64,000 nucleotides of DNA from Prauserella halophila (GCF_024171895.1 NZ_JAMTCQ010000008.1:1054001-1118000), one strand, 5' to 3'; positions 28,491 to 39,443 are shown, counted from the stretch's first letter. The notes: generated by a model not told the origin, from the sequence alone. Made by a program: numbers and translations.

Positions 28491-29645
28491 GTGCCGTCCC
28501 GCTCCAGCGATGACACCGAATCGGGTGCCGACGACCACTCCGGGGAGCGGGTCACCGTGCTCGGCCTGATCGCGGATCCGGACATGCCGGAGACGATCGC
28601 CGAGTACCTGGCCGAGACCTTGCCGGAGGAGCTGGACGGTGCATGGCGTGTCGAGGTGGACGCCGATCCGGTGACGGCCACGCTCAAGGGCACCGCGGAG
28701 ATCCTCGACCGGACGGCGCACAAGTGCGACTCGCGCGGCTGGACGTACGCCCTCTGCATCACCGATCTCCCGGTGCGGTCCGAGGAAGGTCCTGTCGTCG
28801 CCGACATCGATCACGATCGCGGCGTCGCGGTGGTGTCGGTTCCGGGCATGGGCGGCCTGCAGACCCGCAAGCGGGTCCACCAGGTGATCCGGCAGGTGCT
28901 CGACGAACTGCGGAGCGACCACGGGCGGGACCCGGGCCGGGTGCGCCGGCAGCGCCGGCACGGTCTCAGCGGCCGGATGATCGGGGTGCTCGCGCCCATT
29001 CGCCGCACCGCGGTCGAAACGGAAGGCAGCCATCTCGACGTGCGGTACGTGACGCCGGGCAGGAGCGGCACACTGCGGCTGCTGTCGGGCATGGTGCGCA
29101 CCAACCGGCCGTGGCGCCTGGTGTTCGGGCTCTCCCGCGCGCTGGCGGCCGCGGTGGCGACGAGCGCGTTCGGACTGTCCTCGAGCACGATCTGGATGGT
29201 CGGCGACCAGTTGGGCATCGGGTTCAAGGTGCTGGCGACGGCGACGGCGATCGCGGTGCTCGTGACGTGGCTGATCGCCGCGCACGATCTGTGGGAGAAG
29301 CGCGGTGACCCGCGATCCGATCCGCAGCTGGCGCGGCTGTACAACGCCTCGACCGTGCTGACCTTGATCATCGGCGTGGTCGTGTTGCTGGCGATCCTGT
29401 TCGTCGTGAACTTCGTGCTGGCGTGGCTGATCCTGCCGGCGTCACTGCTGACCGGCATGCTCGGCACCGAGACCGGTGCCGGCACGTATCTGGCCGTGGC
29501 ATGGGCGTTCACGACACTCGGCGGGATCGCGGGCGCGCTCGGTTCGAGCCTGGAGACGGACCGGGCCGTGCGGCAGGCGGCCTACGGCTACCGGGAGAGC
29601 CGCCGCCGCGCCGAGCACGAGGAGCAGGACTCCGACGGCGCCTGA
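28491..29645 (+). CDS. Membrane protein of unknown function with a cytosolic N-terminal domain
   Basis: 384 residues from GTG. The first 200 residues are soluble, with alternating beta/alpha character (VTVLGLIADPDMPETIAEYL, YALCITDLPV, VAVVSVPGMGGL). The C-terminal half has about four membrane spans (around 215-235, 245-262, 285-310 and 335-355), then a charged Arg/Glu tail. I recognise no named family; similar uncharacterised proteins with a DUF-like soluble part and a multi-span tail occur in actinobacteria. Stand-alone; a perfect terminator hairpin lies downstream, shared with katG. Confidence 0.75.
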   Translation: MPSRSSDDTESGADDHSGERVTVLGLIADPDMPETIAEYLAETLPEELDGAWRVEVDADPVTATLKGTAEILDRTAHKCDSRGWTYALCITDLPVRSEEGPVVADIDHDRGVAVVSVPGMGGLQTRKRVHQVIRQVLDELRSDHGRDPGRVRRQRRHGLSGRMIGVLAPIRRTAVETEGSHLDVRYVTPGRSGTLRLLSGMVRTNRPWRLVFGLSRALAAAVATSAFGLSSSTIWMVGDQLGIGFKVLATATAIAVLVTWLIAAHDLWEKRGDPRSDPQLARLYNASTVLTLIIGVVVLLAILFVVNFVLAWLILPASLLTGMLGTETGAGTYLAVAWAFTTLGGIAGALGSSLETDRAVRQAAYGYRESRRRAEHEEQDSDGA

Positions 29646-29727
29646 GGTCCGGCTCCTCGCTCCCCGCATCACACGCCACCCGCGGCTCAGCCCGCGTGCG
29701 GTCCAGCCCGCGTGCGGTGCACGAGAC

Positions 29728-29759
29728 GGCCCGCCGCCGGGAGGTCCCGGCGGCGGGCC
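29728..29759. terminator. Bidirectional terminator between the membrane protein gene and katG
   Basis: Perfect 15-bp stem with a 2-base loop: GGCCCGCCGCCGGGA and its complement. It lies between convergent genes. A 15-bp direct repeat (CAGCCCGCGTGCGGT, two copies) precedes it. Confidence 0.85.
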
Positions 29760-29782
29760 GCTCGCCGCTTCTCAGGCCCGAA

Positions 29783-32017
<2,235 letters not shown>

Positions 32018-32446
32018 TCAGGAACTAACTGCGGAACATCCGGGGCACACGCCCCAGTAAATGATCTCGGCCTCGTCGATGGTGAAGCCGTGGTCGTCGG
32101 AGGCGTCCAGGCACGGAGCCTCGCCGACGGCACAGTCGATGTCGGCGATCCGGCCGCAGGAGCGGCACACGACGTGGTGATGGTTGTCCCCGACGCGCGT
32201 TTCGTACCGCGCGACGGACCCCATGGGCTGAATCCGCCGGACGAGTCCGGAGGTCGTCAACGCGCGCAGCACGTCGTAGACAGCTTGATGGGAGACGTCA
32301 CCGAGTCCCTCACGCACGTGGCCGATGATGGAATCGGTGTCGGCGTGCGGATGTTCGTGCACCACGGACAGCACCGCCACCCGCGGACGGGTGACGCGCA
32401 GGGAGACCCCGCGCAGCAGCTGTTCGAGATCCGTGGTCGTGGGCAC
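32018..32446 (-). CDS. furA: Ferric uptake regulator family protein FurA
   Basis: 142 residues from GTG at 32446. Fur fold: winged helix VSHQAVYDVLRALTTSGLVRRI, GDNHHHVVCRSC metal site, then DIDCAVGEAPCL and IYWGVCPGC with paired Cys for zinc. The longer frame to ATG 32482 is rejected because it runs through the operator at 32469-32483; the GTG form aligns with mycobacterial FurA, whose transcript begins at or close to the start codon. Peroxide-sensitive repressor of itself and katG. The gene is divergent from the siderophore operon. Confidence 0.93.
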   Translation of the reverse strand: MPTTTDLEQLLRGVSLRVTRPRVAVLSVVHEHPHADTDSIIGHVREGLGDVSHQAVYDVLRALTTSGLVRRIQPMGSVARYETRVGDNHHHVVCRSCGRIADIDCAVGEAPCLDASDDHGFTIDEAEIIYWGVCPGCSAVSS

Positions 32447-32468
32447 GTCGACGAGTCTGCCCGAAAAT

Positions 32469-32483
32469 CTTGAATGAATCAAG
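32469..32483 (-). promoter_or_regulatory. FurA operator
   Basis: CTTGA-ATGAA-TCAAG, a perfect 5-bp inverted repeat in AT-rich context 23 bases upstream of the furA GTG. It resembles the FurA boxes known upstream of furA-katG in mycobacteria and Streptomyces. The short distance fits a leaderless furA transcript. Confidence 0.7.
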
Positions 32484-32544
32484 AATTCCGCACAACCGGG
32501 TCACCTCGCGCGCCTCCAAGGGCACCTTCGGGGCACTTGTCGGT

Positions 32545-32660
32545 ACTGCCACGCCGGGCGCATCCGCTTGGGTGGCAGTGGAAGACGGGTGGGAGCCCCA
32601 CATCTTCCCCTCGCGTCGGCGTGTCCCACCGGCACCCGGGCGCGTGCACGAGGGGAGGAT
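32545..32660. ncRNA. Candidate structured RNA element between furA and the siderophore operon
   Basis: Three inverted repeats fall in about 115 bases. ACTGCCAC (32545-32552) pairs with GTGGCAGT (32572-32579). GGAAGA...GTGGG (32580-32593) pairs with CCCAC...TCTTCC (32597-32608). ATCTTCCCCTCG (32602-32613) can alternatively pair with CGAGGGGAGGAT (32649-32660), 11 of 12 positions. The second and third pairings share bases, so they exclude each other, as in a switch. No known riboswitch consensus was recognised on either strand. The stretch lies upstream of both flanking promoters, so it would be an independent RNA or a DNA-level structure. Confidence 0.4.
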
Positions 32661-32778
32661 TCGTCGCACCCAGTGCAACCACAGTGCCCTTGGGGCTGTA
32701 TGGGGCTCCACGGGTTCGCCGGGGTGGGTGCGTGACGCGCCGCACGTCATCGTGAGTTCCGGCGACGGACACGCGAAG

Positions 32779-32797
32779 TTAGGGTAGGCACAGTTAA
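32779..32797 (+). promoter_or_regulatory. IdeR/DtxR-like iron box of the siderophore operon
   Basis: TTAGGGTAGGCACAGTTAA agrees with the IdeR consensus TTAGGTTAGGCTAACCTAA at 14 of 19 positions, including both ends. It lies 47 bases before the binding-protein ATG. Iron-loaded IdeR would block transcription of the uptake operon when iron is plentiful. Confidence 0.7.
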
Positions 32798-32843
32798 CCG
32801 CCCGATATCCGTTTCGTCCCCACCCACCCGAAAGGCCGCCGCC

Positions 32844-33866
32844 ATGAGCCGCGCCACCCGCCTCGCCCGAAGTCTGTTCGCCGTGCTCCTCGCCGGCTCG
32901 CTCACGGTCCTGACCGGTTGCACCACGACCGGCGCCGATGGCGATTCCGGCGGTGAGCAGCAGCTGAACCCACAGGCCGACGCGTCGCAGTTCCCCGTCA
33001 CGATCCCCACGAAGTTCGGGGGCGTGACCATCGAGGAGCCGCCGCAGCGCGTCGTGGCACTCGGGTGGACCGACGCCGAGGTGGCGATGGCCCTCGGCGT
33101 GCAGCCGGTCGGCGTGGCCGACTGGCTCGAGGTCGGCGGCAACGGGCTCGGCCCGTGGTCCGAGCAGACCTTCGACGAGGCGCCCGAGAAGCTCGGCACG
33201 CTCGAGGTCAACATGGAGAAGGTCGCCGGGCTCGACCCCGACCTCATCCTCGACACCCGCTCGAGCGGTGAACGCGCGCGCCACGAACGACTCAGCGAGG
33301 TCGGCGTTCCCGTCGTCAGCCTGCCCGAGGACGCCGACGACTACATCACGACGTGGCAGCAGCAGCTCGACATGATCGGCACGGCACTCGGCAAACAGGA
33401 CGAGGCCCGGCAGCTGCGGAAGGACCTGGACGCGAAGTTCGACCGTGTCGTGGGCGAGCACCCCGAGTTCAAGGGCAAGGAGATGGTGCTGGCCTCCCGG
33501 CTGCCGGACGCGTGGGGCGCCTACCGCGACGGCGACGGCCGGGTCGAGTTCATGGAGCGCCTCGGGTTCGTCAACTCGTCGCGCATCGAGCGCCAACCCG
33601 GCGGACGAGGATTCACCGTGCCGATCTCCGACGAACGCCTCGATCTGCTCGACGCCGACCTGACCGCGGTGTTCCTCATCGGCGCCGACCCCGCGGACGT
33701 CACCGGCGACCCGCTGTACCAGGCGATCCCGTCGGTCGAGAAAGGCAACGACCTGGTGCTGGCCGATCAGGACATCTCGCTGGCCTTCTCCAGCAATTCG
33801 GTGGTCGGCCTCTCCTGGGCACTCGACGAGGTCGTGCCGAAGCTCGCCGCCACGCTCGGCGACTGA
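32844..33866 (+). CDS. Iron-siderophore ABC transporter, substrate-binding lipoprotein
   Basis: 340 residues. Signal peptide with lipobox LTVLTGC (Cys26), a short disordered Gly/Asp-rich linker, then a FepB/FhuD-type periplasmic-binding fold: RVVALGWTDAEVAMALGVQPVGV, GLDPDLILDTRSSG, WAL at the end. Anchored outside the membrane, it should capture a ferric siderophore and pass it to the two permeases encoded next. The kind of siderophore (hydroxamate or mixed) cannot be told. First gene of the four-gene operon behind the iron box. Confidence 0.9.
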   Translation: MSRATRLARSLFAVLLAGSLTVLTGCTTTGADGDSGGEQQLNPQADASQFPVTIPTKFGGVTIEEPPQRVVALGWTDAEVAMALGVQPVGVADWLEVGGNGLGPWSEQTFDEAPEKLGTLEVNMEKVAGLDPDLILDTRSSGERARHERLSEVGVPVVSLPEDADDYITTWQQQLDMIGTALGKQDEARQLRKDLDAKFDRVVGEHPEFKGKEMVLASRLPDAWGAYRDGDGRVEFMERLGFVNSSRIERQPGGRGFTVPISDERLDLLDADLTAVFLIGADPADVTGDPLYQAIPSVEKGNDLVLADQDISLAFSSNSVVGLSWALDEVVPKLAATLGD

Positions 33867-33881
33867 CACTCACCGGCGAAC

Positions 33882-34865
33882 GTGCGGAAACCACTCGGCA
33901 TCGGCGCGCTCCTGGCGGCGGCGTGTGCGCTCAGCCTGGCGGTGGGCACCAAGGACATCCCGGTGACCACCGTGTTCGAGGCGCTCACGGCGTTCGATCC
34001 GGGCGACGTCGACCACCTGATCATCACCGAACGCCGCGTGCCCCGGACCCTGGCGGGCGTGTTCGTCGGCGCGGCACTCGGGCTGGCCGGCACGCTGATC
34101 CAGGGCGTGACCCGGAACCCGCTGGCCGATCCCGGCATCTTCGGCGTCAACGCGGGAGCCGCACTGTTCGTGGTGCTCGGGATCGCGGTGTTCGGCGTGA
34201 CGAGCCTGTCCGGGTACGTGTGGTTCGGATTCGCGGGCGCGGCGGCCGCCTCGACGGCGGTCTACATCATCGGATCGCTCGGCCGGGGCGGCGCGTCCCC
34301 GTTGAAACTCGCCCTCACCGGCGCCGCCCTGACGGCCGCGCTCAGCTCGTTGCAGAGCGCCGTCCTGCTGACCGATCCCGCCACCCACGACCGGTTCCGG
34401 TTCTGGCAGGTCGGCACCCTCGCGGGCCGCGACCCCGACGTCGTCGGCCAGGCGCTGCCGTTCCTCGCAATCGGCATCGCCGGAGCCCTCCTGCTCGGCA
34501 AGGTCCTCAACGGACTGTCACTCGGGGACGACGTGGCGCGCTCCTTCGGACGGAACACGACCACGGACCGCGTGTGGTGCGGGCTGGCGGTCGTCGTGCT
34601 CTCCGGCGCGGCGACGGCGCTCGCCGGACCGATCACGTTCCTCGGGCTCGCGGTGCCGCACCTCGCGCGCACGCTGGCGGGCCCGGACTACCGGCGGATC
34701 CTGCCGCTGTCGATGCTGATCGCGCCGGTACTGCTGGTCCTGGCCGACGTACTCGGCCGGGTCGTCGCGCGGCCCGGCGAGGTGCAGGCCGGTGTCGTGA
34801 CCGCACTACTCGGCGCACCCGTACTGGTGGCGCTCGTGCGACGGAGGAAACTGGCCCGGCTATGA
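33882..34865 (+). CDS. Iron-siderophore ABC transporter permease (FecCD family), first subunit
   Basis: 327 residues from GTG, 15 bases after the binding-protein gene. FecCD/BtuC family: about ten hydrophobic helices; TERRVPRTLAGVFVGAALGLAGTLIQGVTRNPLADPGIFGVNAGA is the conserved N-terminal block, with cytosolic GRNTTTDRVW for contact to the ATPase and PITFLGLAVPHLAR near the C-terminus. Forms the membrane channel with the next gene. Its stop overlaps the ATG of that gene (ATGA). Confidence 0.93.
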   Translation: MRKPLGIGALLAAACALSLAVGTKDIPVTTVFEALTAFDPGDVDHLIITERRVPRTLAGVFVGAALGLAGTLIQGVTRNPLADPGIFGVNAGAALFVVLGIAVFGVTSLSGYVWFGFAGAAAASTAVYIIGSLGRGGASPLKLALTGAALTAALSSLQSAVLLTDPATHDRFRFWQVGTLAGRDPDVVGQALPFLAIGIAGALLLGKVLNGLSLGDDVARSFGRNTTTDRVWCGLAVVVLSGAATALAGPITFLGLAVPHLARTLAGPDYRRILPLSMLIAPVLLVLADVLGRVVARPGEVQAGVVTALLGAPVLVALVRRRKLARL

Positions 34866-35977
34866 CCCCGAACCCGCCGACCCCGAACCCACCGGCCACG
34901 GACCCACCGGCCACGGCGAACGGCCGTGCGACGCGGGCCGACGTCGTACGGGTCTCGCGTGCCCGCGGCCGGGAACGCACGCGGACGCTCGTCGTGAGCG
35001 CGGGACTGGCTGCCGCCGTCGGAGTGGTCTTCCTCGGCTCACTCGCCGTGGGCGATTTCCAGATCGGCATCCCCGATCTGCTGGCCAGGCTCACCGGCCG
35101 AGGCATCGGGGTGCACCAACTACGGGTCGACTACGTGCTGTTCGACCTGCGCCTGCCGCGCGCGGTGACCGGCCTGCTCGTGGGTCTCGCGTTCGGACTC
35201 GCGGGCTCGGTGTTCCAGCGCCTGTTGCGCAACCCCCTGGCCAGTCCGGATGTACTCGGCATCTCGGCCGGTGCCGGCGCCGCGGCCGTGCTCGCCATCG
35301 TGGTGTTCGGCGCGAGCGGGTTCGCCGTGTCGGCGGGCGCGTTCACCGGCGCCCTCGCCGCGGTGGCCCTGATTTACGCGCTCGCCTGGCAACAGGGCGT
35401 CAGCGGCTACCGGCTCGTGCTGATCGGCATCGGTATCAACGCGGCACTGCTGTCCGCCGTCTCGTTCCTCATGACACGCGCCGACATGACCGACGCGCAG
35501 CAGGCGCTGCTGTGGCGCACCGGCAGCCTGTACGACAGTTCGTGGGAGGAGGTCGCGGCGCTGCTGGGTTGCCTGATGGTGCTCGTGCCCGCGGCGTTGC
35601 TGCTCGCGCGGGCACTGCCGACGCTGCAACTCGGCGACGACTCGGCACGCGGACTCGGCCTGCCCGTCGAACGCTCGCGACTGGCGCTGCTGCTGGTGGC
35701 GACCGGGCTGATCGGTGTCGGCACCGCCGCGGCGGGACCGGTCGCGTTCGTGGCATTCCTGTCCGGGCCGATCGCGTCGCGGCTGCTCGGCGGCGCGCGC
35801 CCGGGGATCGCGGTCGCGGCGCTGGTGGGCGCGCTCGTGACGCTGTGCTCGGATGTTGCGGCCCAGCACCTGTTCGGCGACCGGCAGTTCCCGGTCGGCG
35901 TCGTGACCGGTGCCGTCGGCGCACCGTATCTGCTCTGGCTACTCGCGAAAAGCAACCGCGCCGGACACGGCGAATGA
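34862..35977 (+). CDS. Iron-siderophore ABC transporter permease (FecCD family), second subunit
   Basis: 371 residues from ATG 34862, which overlaps the stop of the first permease. The N-terminal 45 residues are Pro/Asn/Thr repeats (TPNPP, TDPPAT), cytosolic and low-complexity. The body has LRLPRAVTGLLVGLAFGLAGSVFQ, RNPLASPDVLGISAGAG, and GPVAFVAFLSGPIASRL, typical of the FecCD partner. About ten helices. The frame is open far upstream, but only through the preceding genes. Heterodimer with the first permease is inferred. Confidence 0.92.
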   Translation: MTPNPPTPNPPATDPPATANGRATRADVVRVSRARGRERTRTLVVSAGLAAAVGVVFLGSLAVGDFQIGIPDLLARLTGRGIGVHQLRVDYVLFDLRLPRAVTGLLVGLAFGLAGSVFQRLLRNPLASPDVLGISAGAGAAAVLAIVVFGASGFAVSAGAFTGALAAVALIYALAWQQGVSGYRLVLIGIGINAALLSAVSFLMTRADMTDAQQALLWRTGSLYDSSWEEVAALLGCLMVLVPAALLLARALPTLQLGDDSARGLGLPVERSRLALLLVATGLIGVGTAAAGPVAFVAFLSGPIASRLLGGARPGIAVAALVGALVTLCSDVAAQHLFGDRQFPVGVVTGAVGAPYLLWLLAKSNRAGHGE

Positions 35978-35990
35978 CGGAGAGGACACC

Positions 35991-37538
35991 ATGTCGGCAC
36001 AACCGGTTCCGGACGAGACCGATCCCGCCGCGGCCGAATCCGGCGGCGATTCGCGGCTGTCCACCGTGCGCACCGAACGGGTCAGCCTCGGCTACGGCGA
36101 CCGGCGGGTCGTCGACGAGCTGTCGGTGGACATCCCGCCCGGGAAGATCACGGTGGTCGTCGGGCCCAACGCGTGCGGCAAATCGACCTTGTTGCGCGGC
36201 ATGGCACGGCTGCTGCGCCCGACCTCCGGTACCGCGTACCTGGACGGCAAGAGCATCCACTCGATGCCGAGCCGCGACATCGCGGTGAAACTGGGGATCC
36301 TGCCGCAGTCACCGTCGGCGCCGGAAGGCATCACCGTGACCGACCTCGTCGGCCGCGGCCGGTCACCGCATCAGGGCTGGTTCGGCCGGTGGTCGGACGC
36401 CGACGAGCAGGCTGTCGCCGACGCGATGCGCGCCACGGGCACGGTCGAACTGGCTGACCGCTCGGTCGACGAGCTCTCCGGCGGGCAGCGCCAGCGCGTG
36501 TGGATCGCGATGGCACTGGCGCAGCGCACCGGGGTGCTGCTGCTCGACGAGCCGACGACGTTCCTCGACCTCACCCACCAGGTCGAGGTGCTGGACCTGC
36601 TCGCGGACCTCAACCGCACCGAGGGCACGACGATCGTGGCCGTACTGCACGACCTGAACCTCGCGTGCCGCTACGCCGACCACCTCGCCGTGCTGTCCGA
36701 GGGCAGACTGGTCGCCGACGGGGCGCCGCGCGAGGTCGTCACCGAGAACCTGGTGCGGGACGTCTTCGCACTGCCCAACCGGGTGATCGACGATCCGGTG
36801 TCGGCCACCCCGCTCATCGTGCCGATCGGCAGGCACCACGTCACCGACGCCCGGCTCGCCGAGACCGCCGAGACCGCCGAGGCCCGTGGCGCCGAACCGG
36901 AACCGGGCACGACACCGGTCGTGGCGAGAACCGATTCGGCCGTGTCGTCGGAGACCGAGTTGCGGGCGGTCGTCGAGGAGCCGGTGCCGCTGATCGCCGA
37001 CAAGGCCGCGCCCGCCATCGACGACGAGTCCCGGCGATTCCTCGAGGCGGCACCACTGTTCCTGCTGGCCTCGGCGGGTGAGGGCAGTGTGGACGTGTCC
37101 CCTCGCGGCGACGAGGACGGCAGTGTGATCGTGCTGGACGATCACACCGTCGCCTTCGCCGACCGGCCCGGCAATCGCCGCGTCGACAGCATGCGCAACA
37201 TCCTGCGAAACCCCCGGGTGGCGATGTTGTTCCTCGTGCCGGGTACCGACCACACCGTACGCATCAACGGCACCGCCTCGATCGTCCGCGACGACGAGCT
37301 CCTCTCCCTGCTCTCGGTGAAGGGCTCGCCGCCGGACCTGGCGGTCGTCGTCACGGTGTCCGAGCTGTTCGTCCACTGTGGACGTGCGTTCAGCCGGTCG
37401 GGGCTGTGGGATCCTCGCACGTGGCCGGAGCGGAGCTCCCTGCCGACGGCGGGGACCCTGCTCAAAGCCCACGCCGCGCTGCGCGACTCCATGCGCGGCT
37501 CCGAGGCGATCAGCGACGGCCTCGACCCGGCAGGCTGA
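35991..37538 (+). CDS. Siderophore ABC transporter ATPase fused to a PPOX-type flavin split-barrel domain
   Basis: 515 residues; ATG preceded by GGAGAGG, 14 bases after the permease stop. Residues about 25-285 form a FepC-like ATPase: Walker A GPNACGKST (58-66), LSGGQRQRVWIAMALAQR, Walker B VLLLDEPTTFLD, H-loop VLHDLNLACRYA. A linker of about 60 Ala/Glu/Thr residues follows. Residues about 344-515 are a pyridoxamine-phosphate-oxidase-like (DR2398-type) FMN-binding split barrel: FLEAAPLFLLASAGEGSVDV, VAFADRPGNRRVDSM, NPRVAMLFLVPG, TVRINGTASI. Such a domain on a siderophore ATPase suggests reductive iron release at the membrane; this is inference. Confidence 0.9.
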   Translation: MSAQPVPDETDPAAAESGGDSRLSTVRTERVSLGYGDRRVVDELSVDIPPGKITVVVGPNACGKSTLLRGMARLLRPTSGTAYLDGKSIHSMPSRDIAVKLGILPQSPSAPEGITVTDLVGRGRSPHQGWFGRWSDADEQAVADAMRATGTVELADRSVDELSGGQRQRVWIAMALAQRTGVLLLDEPTTFLDLTHQVEVLDLLADLNRTEGTTIVAVLHDLNLACRYADHLAVLSEGRLVADGAPREVVTENLVRDVFALPNRVIDDPVSATPLIVPIGRHHVTDARLAETAETAEARGAEPEPGTTPVVARTDSAVSSETELRAVVEEPVPLIADKAAPAIDDESRRFLEAAPLFLLASAGEGSVDVSPRGDEDGSVIVLDDHTVAFADRPGNRRVDSMRNILRNPRVAMLFLVPGTDHTVRINGTASIVRDDELLSLLSVKGSPPDLAVVVTVSELFVHCGRAFSRSGLWDPRTWPERSSLPTAGTLLKAHAALRDSMRGSEAISDGLDPAG

Positions 37539-37612
37539 CGGCCGTCCACCCGTGCCACGCGCTCGGAAGGACGGAACTCGTTCGGCCGTCTGCCGCACGG
37601 CGGTGGTCGTCG

Positions 37613-38332
37613 TCATCGGCGCGGTTCCCAGCGAAACATCCTGGCGGCGAGATTCGCGGCCAGGAACACCCAGGCGAACGTCGGCGCGAGCAGGATCAGC
37701 GATTCCGACAGCGCCGTCCCGCCGTTCCACGCGTTCAGCACCAGTTCGGTCGCGGCACCGCCGGGCACCAGACGTTTGACCAGTTCCAGGTCCTCGGTAC
37801 CGGTGAGCCCGATCCAGCTCGCCACGGCGATGACGCCGATGGCGACCGGCAGCGTCGTGACCTGTGCGTGTTCGGGCGAGTTCGTCAGCCCCGCCGTCGC
37901 CAACGCGAATCCGACGAGCATCGCGAGCGTCGCGACGACTCCCACGGCGAGCAGCACGACGTCCGACGGTCCGCCCGCGACCACGCCGAGGACGATGAGG
38001 ACCCCGACCACCTGGACGGTCGCCAACACGGTCACCGGCAGCAACAGTCCGCCGAGGATTCCGCTGTCCCCGAGCGCCGTCGACCGCAGCCGTTTCAGAA
38101 ACAGGTTCTGCCTGCGGGACGCCAGCGTCGTCACCGCGGTCGTGTAGAGGCCGAACGCGCCGACGGTGAACACCACGAGCGCCGCGATGTAGCCGAGACT
38201 ACCGATGTCGGCGAATATCTCGTGACGGTAGACGAAGAAGGCGCTGACGGCGATCGGCATGATGAAGCTGGTGACCAGCACCAGCCGGTTGCGGAAGAGC
38301 TGGACGAGTTCGCCGTAGGCGATGCCGAGCAT
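37613..38332 (-). CDS. ABC-2 type transporter permease
   Basis: 239 residues with six hydrophobic helices. N-terminal MLGIAYGELVQLFRNRLVLVTSFIMPI is typical of ABC-2 exporters (drug or lipid efflux). Conserved loop LKRLRSTALGDSGILGGLLLP is seen, and GLTNSPEHAQVTTLPV in the last third. Downstream partner of the ATPase encoded 48 bases before it. Regulation is probably by the divergent two-component pair. The substrate is unknown; exporters of this arrangement often handle antimicrobial peptides or lipophilic drugs. Confidence 0.88.
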   Translation of the reverse strand: MLGIAYGELVQLFRNRLVLVTSFIMPIAVSAFFVYRHEIFADIGSLGYIAALVVFTVGAFGLYTTAVTTLASRRQNLFLKRLRSTALGDSGILGGLLLPVTVLATVQVVGVLIVLGVVAGGPSDVVLLAVGVVATLAMLVGFALATAGLTNSPEHAQVTTLPVAIGVIAVASWIGLTGTEDLELVKRLVPGGAATELVLNAWNGGTALSESLILLAPTFAWVFLAANLAARMFRWEPRR

Positions 38333-38380
38333 GGTGTGCTCCCTGAATGAGACGGTCGGGATTCGAGTGGGACGGTGCGC

Positions 38381-39280
38381 TCAGTCGATGGCGCGGAAGA
38401 CGTCGTCGAGGCGGGTCGGGCCCGCTTCGAGTCCGATGAGGTCGATGCCGTGGTCCTCGGCCCAGCCGAGCAGCGTGTACAGGTCCTTCTGGATACGGTG
38501 CGTTGCGACGCGGAACGTCTCGTCCGGCTGCCGCTCCACGTGCAGCGGCAACGCGGGCACCCCCGCGAGAGGCTGGGACGGCAGGCCGAAAGTGATCACG
38601 CCCGGCAACGCGCCCGTCAGCTCCGCGACCGTGCCTTCCCGGTGGAACACGCCCTGGTGCATCAGCCCGATCCGGTCTGCCCGCTGCTGGGCCTCCTCGA
38701 GATAGTGCGTGGTGAGCACGACCGTGGTCCCGCCCTCACGCAGCCGGTCGACCGCGGCCCAGAGTTCGTCACGGGACTGGATGTCCAACCCGGTCGTGGG
38801 TTCGTCGAGCACGATGAGTTCGGGCGTGCCGTACACGGCGGTGGCGAAGTCGAGCCTGCGCTTCTCACCGCCGGAGAGCTGGGAGACCTTGGTGCGTGCC
38901 TTCGTGGTGAGCCCGACGAGGTCGACCACCCGGTCGACGCTGTCGTCGCGCCGGGTCAGCGCGCCGATGATCCGAACGGACTCGGCCACCGTGAGGTCCG
39001 GCGAGAACCCGCTCTCCTGCAACATGATGCCCATGTGCGGCCGCACGGCGGCCCTGTCCCGCGGGTTGCGGCCGAACACACGCACGGTGCCCGAGGCGGG
39101 TGTGCGGTGCCCCTCGACGACCTCCAGCGTCGAGGTCTTGCCGGCGCCGTTGGTGCCGAGCAGCGCGTAGAACTCGCCGCGCCGCACCTGGAAGGTGAGG
39201 TTCTTGACCGCGTGGAACTCGCCGTAGACGAGGTTCAGCCGCTCGACGTCGATGACCGGTGTGTCCCCTGAGGTGTTCAT
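38381..39280 (-). CDS. ABC transporter ATP-binding protein
   Basis: 299 residues. Walker A LGTNGAGKTS, Q-loop MLQESGFSPDLTV, signature LSGGEKRRLDFATAV, Walker B LIVLDEPTTGLD, and H-loop LTTHYLEEAQ. The C-terminal 80 residues form the DrrA/CcmA-like extension (GVFHREGTVAEL). Energises the ABC-2 permease that follows. Divergent from the histidine kinase gene: 163 bases between, with TGTCAC-like half sites, where the response regulator is likely to bind. Confidence 0.92.
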   Translation of the reverse strand: MNTSGDTPVIDVERLNLVYGEFHAVKNLTFQVRRGEFYALLGTNGAGKTSTLEVVEGHRTPASGTVRVFGRNPRDRAAVRPHMGIMLQESGFSPDLTVAESVRIIGALTRRDDSVDRVVDLVGLTTKARTKVSQLSGGEKRRLDFATAVYGTPELIVLDEPTTGLDIQSRDELWAAVDRLREGGTTVVLTTHYLEEAQQRADRIGLMHQGVFHREGTVAELTGALPGVITFGLPSQPLAGVPALPLHVERQPDETFRVATHRIQKDLYTLLGWAEDHGIDLIGLEAGPTRLDDVFRAID

Positions 39281-39443
39281 GCCCCGGATTCCACGCCCTC
39301 GGGCGCCGTGCGAACAGTGTCACGGCGTCACGACCCGGGCATGACATTTCCGGGTAGACACCCATGACGTGGTGTCACTGGCGGCGGCGCGCCGAGCACG
39401 GAATGCTGGCACGGACGCATCCGTTCCAGCCGACGAGGATCCC

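Noticed and set aside
32545-32660. Cobalamin riboswitch, 6S RNA or RNase P RNA at this place
   Set aside because: Conserved core sequences of those RNAs were looked for on both strands and not found.
32473-32787. Overlapping short frames in the furA-siderophore gap
   Set aside because: Frames on both strands lack ribosome sites and protein-like composition and overlap operator sequence.
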